A stretch of DNA of 17,654 nt from SURF-24 sp964537965 (GTDB taxonomy: Bacteria; Bacteroidota; Ignavibacteria; Ignavibacteriales; SURF-24). The stretch covers positions 1 to 17,654 of the forward strand of contig CAZIDB010000091.1 in the NCBI GenBank assembly GCA_964537965.1, read 5' to 3'. The notes below the pieces were generated by a model. That model made no database searches. It was given only the letters and a program-made list of their open reading frames with translations, and had not been told where the DNA came from. Every line of letters begins with the position of its first letter. Position 1 is the first letter of the stretch. The position numbers and the translations under genes were made by a program. Shown piece by piece: positions 13,455 through 17,654 of this stretch.

Positions 13455-16400
13455 TTATTTAAGGAGTAGCATTTTTTTTACGGAAGAAAAATTCTCTGTT
13501 CTTAATTCGTAAAAGTAAATGCCTGATGATAGACTACTTCCATCCCATTCAAACTCGTAATTACCGGTAGATAATTCTTTGTTAATTAGAGTTGTCACTT
13601 CTCTTCCTAAAACATCATAAACTTTCAATTGTACGGGCGATCCGCCTGTGATGGAGCTATTCGCCCCTACAGCAGGTATTGAAAATTTTATTTTTGTAGA
13701 TGGGTTAAATGGATTGGGATAATTCTGATAAAGTCGAAAATTATCCGGAACCGAAGCATTATCGCTTTCTACTGAAGTTGCAATGCCGAAATAATTAATT
13801 ATATTTTTTGCAATTTCATTGATTGTTGTTTGAGGATAAATAGTTTCAAACGGAAATCCAAGTGTTATTACTTTTCCTTCTGCTGTTCCGCCGGGAAAAA
13901 TTCCGCTGTAACAAATTCCCGCAAATCCGGATGAAGTATCCAACCCGACATAACTAAGCAAACCTTCGCTGCCATTAACAGGATCAATAACATCCGGCCA
14001 TTTAACATTTATAGTTCCGTGTGTTCCGTTATCAAAAAAAAATGAATTTGGATAATATATTACCGGATTATTTACACTTTGTACCTTGTAGAATACTCCG
14101 GATTGACTATTCGGTGCATCGGCAATGTACTTTGCTTTAAGATACTCGTTAATAAATTTTTTATCGGTCGAATTTCCTTTGTTATCCATGTCCCATGCAA
14201 TTTCACTTCCGCTTACAAATAAATTCCCGCCGTTTAAAAGAAATGTTCTCACTTTACTCTGTTCAGACAGGCTGAAAGTTTCGTCGGCAGTACTCTCATC
14301 ACCTAAAATGTAATCGACTGCCGAATAGTCTGTTAAATTAAAAAGTCCGTTAATCACAGCATCGTTTGTGGCGGAACAGAATGATGTTATTCCGTTTTTA
14401 TGGAATGCCGGTGCATGCATTCTTATGAAATCATAAGTATTACCGGTTGAAGCTCTGTCAAATCCGTTAACAATAAGTAAAGATGAGTTAACATTATCTG
14501 TCGGTACTCCTGCTAATATTTCGGATGGGGGAGAATCACCGGCCGAATTCTGCGCTGTTAATTTCACATAAAATAAAGTATCCGTTTGCAGACCGGTTAT
14601 TACAAGGTTGTCCGGTTCAAGGTAATAAGTCTTTACAAATGATTTGCCGTCTTTGCTGATCTTTGCAATATATTTTGTAACTGAAGTATCCGGTTTAACA
14701 ATAATGCGTAATGACTTATTGTTCTCTGTTTTTATTCCGAATGATCTTGGCTGCTCAGGTGTATATAACTCTTTGAAATAACTTGGCTGGTACATGGGAC
14801 CTGTTTCATTACTCAGGATTCTGTACTTAACGGAATCTCTAAGAATATCAGGAATAGTAGTAATGACCGAATCAAGAATTATTTCCCTGTTAAGAAAACG
14901 AATACCGTGGCTGTAATCAACATAACCGCTTATGTGCCCGTTATAAACCGGCTGAATCGGGTTTCCGTCAAGTTTATGCCAACCGTAAATTACTACTTTC
15001 CCATCAGTAATTTTGTTACTGATTACGACATCTTTTTTTGTACCGCCCATGAACACGCCAACTTCTTTGGATGCATCTTTACGCTGCTGCTCAATTGCTG
15101 TATTATGTTCAACAAACTTCGCCACAAGTTCATTCTGATTTCCTACAGGAGCATAAGTAACAGGAGCTACTTTAAGATCAGTGTTTGTATAAATGTTATC
15201 AACAAGTTTTGGTGTTGGCATTGTAGCGCCAAACAGATTTGCAAGAGTTTGTGCTGTAAGCGGTCCCATTGGTATTCTGCAATAATCGGAATCAGAACCG
15301 ATTGCAAGATAATCCGGCATTACTTCGTAATAACATTTGTATGTTGTTCCATTAATATCCTGGAAGTTTGCTCTTACAGTTCTAAGTGAACGGTAGAAAT
15401 TGGGAATATTACCTTTGGATATTTCCGAAAGTATTTCTGCTTCACGCTGTTCGAAGGTCATGTTATTAACGTATTGCATAAACTCTGAACCGGTTTTTGA
15501 GTTAACAGGTCTTGCCGGAATTGTAAGCGAAGTCTTTTGTAAAAGATAGCCTTGTATATATTGCGAATAAGCTCTTGACCCAAAATATTCATATCCGATA
15601 TTTTCTTTTTCAGTTCCTGAAATCATTCCATGAATAAAACCATTTAACTCAACTTGAACTGTGTGAAGAATTATTCGCGTTGGATTTTTCTTCATGAAAA
15701 ATTTAACTCTGCCTTCAAGTGCAGTCCATTTAATAAAATCGGAAGTTTCTTCTGTTGTAAATTGAAAATACTGTTTAAGGTAATTTTGCATCATCCAGCT
15801 TCTGTACCAGGTTCCGCCTGTTGGACTTACAAACGGAGCACCGTTTAAAAGTGCAACACTGTCATTGTACGCAATTACGCAGAGGTGATTTTCCGGTGAA
15901 GCATTTAACCAATCAAGTATTTTAGCGCCGTAAGAATTATCGTAGTTGTAATCACTGTCAAGAAAAGTAATTCGTTTAACATAAGCGGGAATATTTGCAA
16001 CGCTGTTCATATAGCCGAATGTCATGCTGCCGCCACCGCTGTGCCCTGTTAGAACAACAAACGGATTATAAGCGGCAAAAATATTTTTAATTGAATCAAC
16101 CATTGCCTTTATCAACTGGGCATTATCTGAGTGAGATGAGCGCCAGCCCGGCCAGCTTTGCGAGGATGTTTCCAGGTAAACTGTAACAAGGTTATAATCC
16201 AGGTTGCTTTCTCTTAAAAATCTTGTTTGTGCGCCTATGTGCTGAATATTGTAATGCCAGTCGTCAGAAGCGGTTGTTCTCTTACCAAAAGTATGTTCGA
16301 TGGAGTTTCCGTTTGGAGTTGCAAAAAGAGCAATGCCCACAGGTTTTGTAATATCAAACTTTTCCGGTGCGGGAATATTAATCTGAACTCTTACGTCAGG

Positions 16401-16571
16401 GTAGAAATTAAATAACTTAACCTGTTCATCGTACGGTGGCAAGATTGAAAAGCCGTCAAAATAAACTCCTGCGGAATTTGGAGAATTTAGTTGTTGTGAA
16501 ATAATTGAATTTGAAAAAAGTAAAACAACAGAAAAGATTATTTTAAAAATTGATTGATGTGAGCGTTTCAT
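13455..16571 (-). CDS. large secreted multidomain protein with hydrolase fold and type IX sorting domain
   Basis: The 1038 residues start with a signal peptide (about 1-26). Residues 75-340 look like an alpha/beta-hydrolase: GHSGGGS at 176-182 with Ser178, and possible partners Asp205 (FLDSD) and His314 (FIHGM). Residues 360-570 form a conserved domain I cannot name, with YCRIPMGPLTAQTLA (430-444), MPTPKLVDNIY (451-461), VIYGWHKLDGNPIQP (527-541) and DYSHGIR (552-558). An FN3 domain follows (about 605-690). Next is a flavodoxin/glutamine-amidotransferase-like fold (about 696-930; LLIVNGFDRAS, VDYILGDEST, LLNGGNLFVSGSE). The C-terminal sorting domain (about 943-1038) has YQNYPNPFNPSTK and VYDVLGREV. 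AAGGGAAG before the ATG is a usable Shine-Dalgarno. It is exported and probably a surface or released hydrolase; substrate unknown. Confidence 0.82.
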   Translation of the reverse strand: MKRSHQSIFKIIFSVVLLFSNSIISQQLNSPNSAGVYFDGFSILPPYDEQVKLFNFYPDVRVQINIPAPEKFDITKPVGIALFATPNGNSIEHTFGKRTTASDDWHYNIQHIGAQTRFLRESNLDYNLVTVYLETSSQSWPGWRSSHSDNAQLIKAMVDSIKNIFAAYNPFVVLTGHSGGGSMTFGYMNSVANIPAYVKRITFLDSDYNYDNSYGAKILDWLNASPENHLCVIAYNDSVALLNGAPFVSPTGGTWYRSWMMQNYLKQYFQFTTEETSDFIKWTALEGRVKFFMKKNPTRIILHTVQVELNGFIHGMISGTEKENIGYEYFGSRAYSQYIQGYLLQKTSLTIPARPVNSKTGSEFMQYVNNMTFEQREAEILSEISKGNIPNFYRSLRTVRANFQDINGTTYKCYYEVMPDYLAIGSDSDYCRIPMGPLTAQTLANLFGATMPTPKLVDNIYTNTDLKVAPVTYAPVGNQNELVAKFVEHNTAIEQQRKDASKEVGVFMGGTKKDVVISNKITDGKVVIYGWHKLDGNPIQPVYNGHISGYVDYSHGIRFLNREIILDSVITTIPDILRDSVKYRILSNETGPMYQPSYFKELYTPEQPRSFGIKTENNKSLRIIVKPDTSVTKYIAKISKDGKSFVKTYYLEPDNLVITGLQTDTLFYVKLTAQNSAGDSPPSEILAGVPTDNVNSSLLIVNGFDRASTGNTYDFIRMHAPAFHKNGITSFCSATNDAVINGLFNLTDYSAVDYILGDESTADETFSLSEQSKVRTFLLNGGNLFVSGSEIAWDMDNKGNSTDKKFINEYLKAKYIADAPNSQSGVFYKVQSVNNPVIYYPNSFFFDNGTHGTINVKWPDVIDPVNGSEGLLSYVGLDTSSGFAGICYSGIFPGGTAEGKVITLGFPFETIYPQTTINEIAKNIINYFGIATSVESDNASVPDNFRLYQNYPNPFNPSTKIKFSIPAVGANSSITGGSPVQLKVYDVLGREVTTLINKELSTGNYEFEWDGSSLSSGIYFYELRTENFSSVKKMLLLK
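13632..13670 (-). repeat. in-frame palindromic insert inside sorting-domain coding sequence
   Basis: On the coding strand GTAGGGGCGAA (13670-13660) pairs with the reverse complement of 13641-13631 at 9 of 11 positions. The enclosed 13 codons encode residues 968-980 (VGANSSITGGSPV). In the propeller protein's sorting domain the corresponding loop is short (TVPEKDYVTIKVFD), so these codons look like an added palindromic element that kept the frame. The insertion is inferred. Confidence 0.5.
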
Positions 16572-16680
16572 ATACTTCCCTTACTTTTGTCAAGGAAAAC
16601 CTTTTATATTGCGGGGTCATTCCCGGTGTTTAAAAATAGCTGTTCAAAGATAATGATTTATTGTCTTTACTAAAACCTTG

Positions 16681-16716
16681 GAGTAAAAGAAACCGCAGCC
16701 TGAAAAAACTGTGGTT
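16681..16716 (-). terminator. Rho-independent terminator of the small lipoprotein gene
   Basis: On the minus strand AACCACAG (16716-16709) pairs with CTGCGGTT (16698-16691) with one wobble and a T-rich loop, followed by TCTTTTAC. It begins 6 bases after the stop codon at 16722. Confidence 0.65.
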
Positions 16717-16721
16717 AAAGT

Positions 16722-17066
16722 TTATTTTGAACTTACATCAACCCGTAACTTAGGAGTTGCTTCATTGAGAATTACAATTGTATAATTGTTATCGTTGGAA
16801 GTGCTGAAGTTGATGGAAGGAGAAACAGACTCGCTTTGAATAACTGCAGTTGCTGTTTTGCCTCCCTCAGCTACATCCTGGTATGCAGAATATTTACCGC
16901 CTTCAACATCGTTTATATTTATTGTATTTGAATTTGACTGTTGAATCTGGACGTTTGCCTTGGTTTGACGCTCGTTCTTTATACGAATACCTGGTGGCTC
17001 ATCTTTACAGCCTGTTAAAACAACAAAGTAAGTAAGGACTGTAAAAAGCAACATTAACTTTTTCAT
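16722..17066 (-). CDS. small lipoprotein, beta-rich, function unknown
   Basis: This 114-residue protein has a lipoprotein signal (VLTGC, Cys20), so it should be lipid-anchored in the cell envelope. The mature part alternates short strands and turns (GIRIKNERQTKANVQI, GGKYSAYQDVAEG, NDNNYTIVILNEA). This is the pattern of a small beta-sandwich, and the 'S.YQ.V..G ... YTIV' order recalls DUF4397-like proteins, but similarity is weak. No catalytic residues stand out. It has its own terminator just after the stop and is probably monocistronic. No Shine-Dalgarno is clear. Function not assigned. Confidence 0.7.
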   Translation of the reverse strand: MKKLMLLFTVLTYFVVLTGCKDEPPGIRIKNERQTKANVQIQQSNSNTININDVEGGKYSAYQDVAEGGKTATAVIQSESVSPSINFSTSNDNNYTIVILNEATPKLRVDVSSK

Positions 17067-17155
17067 TAGACCTTCGCTTTTGTCTGACTACAAACTAACT
17101 GAATAATAAAAATCATCAAGAGATTTATCCGACTAATTGATAGCAATCAACAATG

Positions 17156-17654
17156 TTATTTTGTTGTTAACTGAAGAGTTAAAAGCCTGAATATAAATTT
17201 CGAGGTGAAAACTGTTCCATTATCATTCCGGATTTTTGTTTTAATGTTTTCTATCCCAAGTAAATATTCATCATCAGATAATGAAGCAAGCTGCGAAGTG
17301 TTATGTTTAAGAAGAAACGGATCATTAAAAATATTTTTGCCTTTATAACTCCTGTAAATTTTCTCTACCTGTTTAAAATCCATTTGAATAAAGCCTAAAT
17401 CTTTTGATATTGTTTTTAAAGATTTCCATGAAGGATAACGCGATAAATCATTTTTAAAGATGCTGTCGAAACATTGATAAAGATACCACTCATTCTCTTC
17501 TTCGTGAGGATCAAAACCAATTATGGCAAGTATCCCGTTCTTTTTTAAAATTCTGTTCGCTTCACTTATAAAGAGAAGAGTATTGCCGAAATGATGAATT
17601 GCATTTACACAGTAAACGAAATCGAAAGAAGAATCTTTAACCGGAATGCAAATT
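17156..17654 (-). CDS. class I SAM-dependent methyltransferase, C-terminal part (5' end outside window)
   Basis: On the minus strand the frame is open from the window edge down to TAA at 17156-17158, giving 165 C-terminal residues; a methionine at 17383 is internal, not the start. The first visible segment, DSSFDFVYCVNAIHHFGNT, is the motif after the SAM-binding strands in Methyltransf_11-type enzymes. It is followed by the usual EANRILKKNGILAIIGFDP. The SAM glycine loop must lie beyond the edge. The later part (WYLYQCFDSIF, YPSWKSLKTI, DLGF) fits a small-molecule methyltransferase C-terminal region. The substrate cannot be told. Confidence 0.8.
   Translation of the reverse strand, partial: ICIPVKDSSFDFVYCVNAIHHFGNTLLFISEANRILKKNGILAIIGFDPHEEENEWYLYQCFDSIFKNDLSRYPSWKSLKTISKDLGFIQMDFKQVEKIYRSYKGKNIFNDPFLLKHNTSQLASLSDDEYLLGIENIKTKIRNDNGTVFTSKFIFRLLTLQLTTK

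Noticed and set aside
14907..15389. A 160-codon open frame on the plus strand
   Set aside because: It lies wholly antisense to the well-supported 1038-residue protein, is cysteine-rich in a random-looking way, and has no recognisable motif.
17156..17383. A short 75-residue gene starting at the methionine at 17383
   Set aside because: The frame continues upstream to the window edge with clear methyltransferase motifs, so this methionine is internal.

Overview
The window reads like a chromosome fragment from a member of the Ignavibacteria or a close relative in the Bacteroidota/Chlorobi group. Two secreted proteins end in a type IX secretion sorting domain with the 'NYPNPFNPSTKI ... VYDVLGREV ... 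GIYFYEL' pattern common in that lineage. The flagellin N-terminus (VNTN, INSVADDTSG, GKQLEAQ) also fits it. The DNA is AT-rich, and most genes lack a clear Shine-Dalgarno. Two runs of exactly 100 Ns mark scaffold joins of unknown length, so this is a draft or metagenomic assembly.

Left end (1-2192): the tail of a DsrE-like sulfur-relay protein, then an LCM-type methyltransferase, then a gap and the tail of an unrecognised protein. The first two stops are each followed after about 20 bases by a long structured site resembling an integron attC. The methyltransferase has a strong Shine-Dalgarno, unlike its neighbours. Together this suggests a small gene-cassette array, but no integrase is visible. 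The first site contains a 35-base palindromic unit between two GGTTTC copies.

Iron block (2193-6276, minus strand): four genes appear to form one operon. They are a DtxR/MntR-family repressor, an unusual membrane-anchored protein fusing a DtxR-like sensor to FeoA-like domains, the GTPase half of FeoB, and the membrane half of FeoB as a separate gene. A TTGACA promoter overlapped by nested inverted repeats precedes the repressor and is a good candidate for an iron-responsive operator. The likely job is regulated ferrous iron uptake, with FeoB made as two polypeptides and FeoA activity tethered to a metal sensor.

Middle (6423-11698): a secreted beta-propeller protein with a sorting domain (interrupted by the second gap), a strong terminator, two lipoproteins (a DUF3089 alpha/beta-hydrolase and a conserved unknown), and an AMP-forming acyl-CoA ligase on the opposite strand.

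Right end (12056-17654, minus strand): a flagellin gene broken by one missing base but preceded by a sigma-28-like promoter and a CsrA-type GGA hairpin; a 1038-residue secreted multidomain protein with a hydrolase-like domain, an unassigned conserved domain, FN3, a glutamine-amidotransferase-like domain and a sorting domain; a small lipoprotein with a terminator; and the C-terminal part of a methyltransferase running off the edge.
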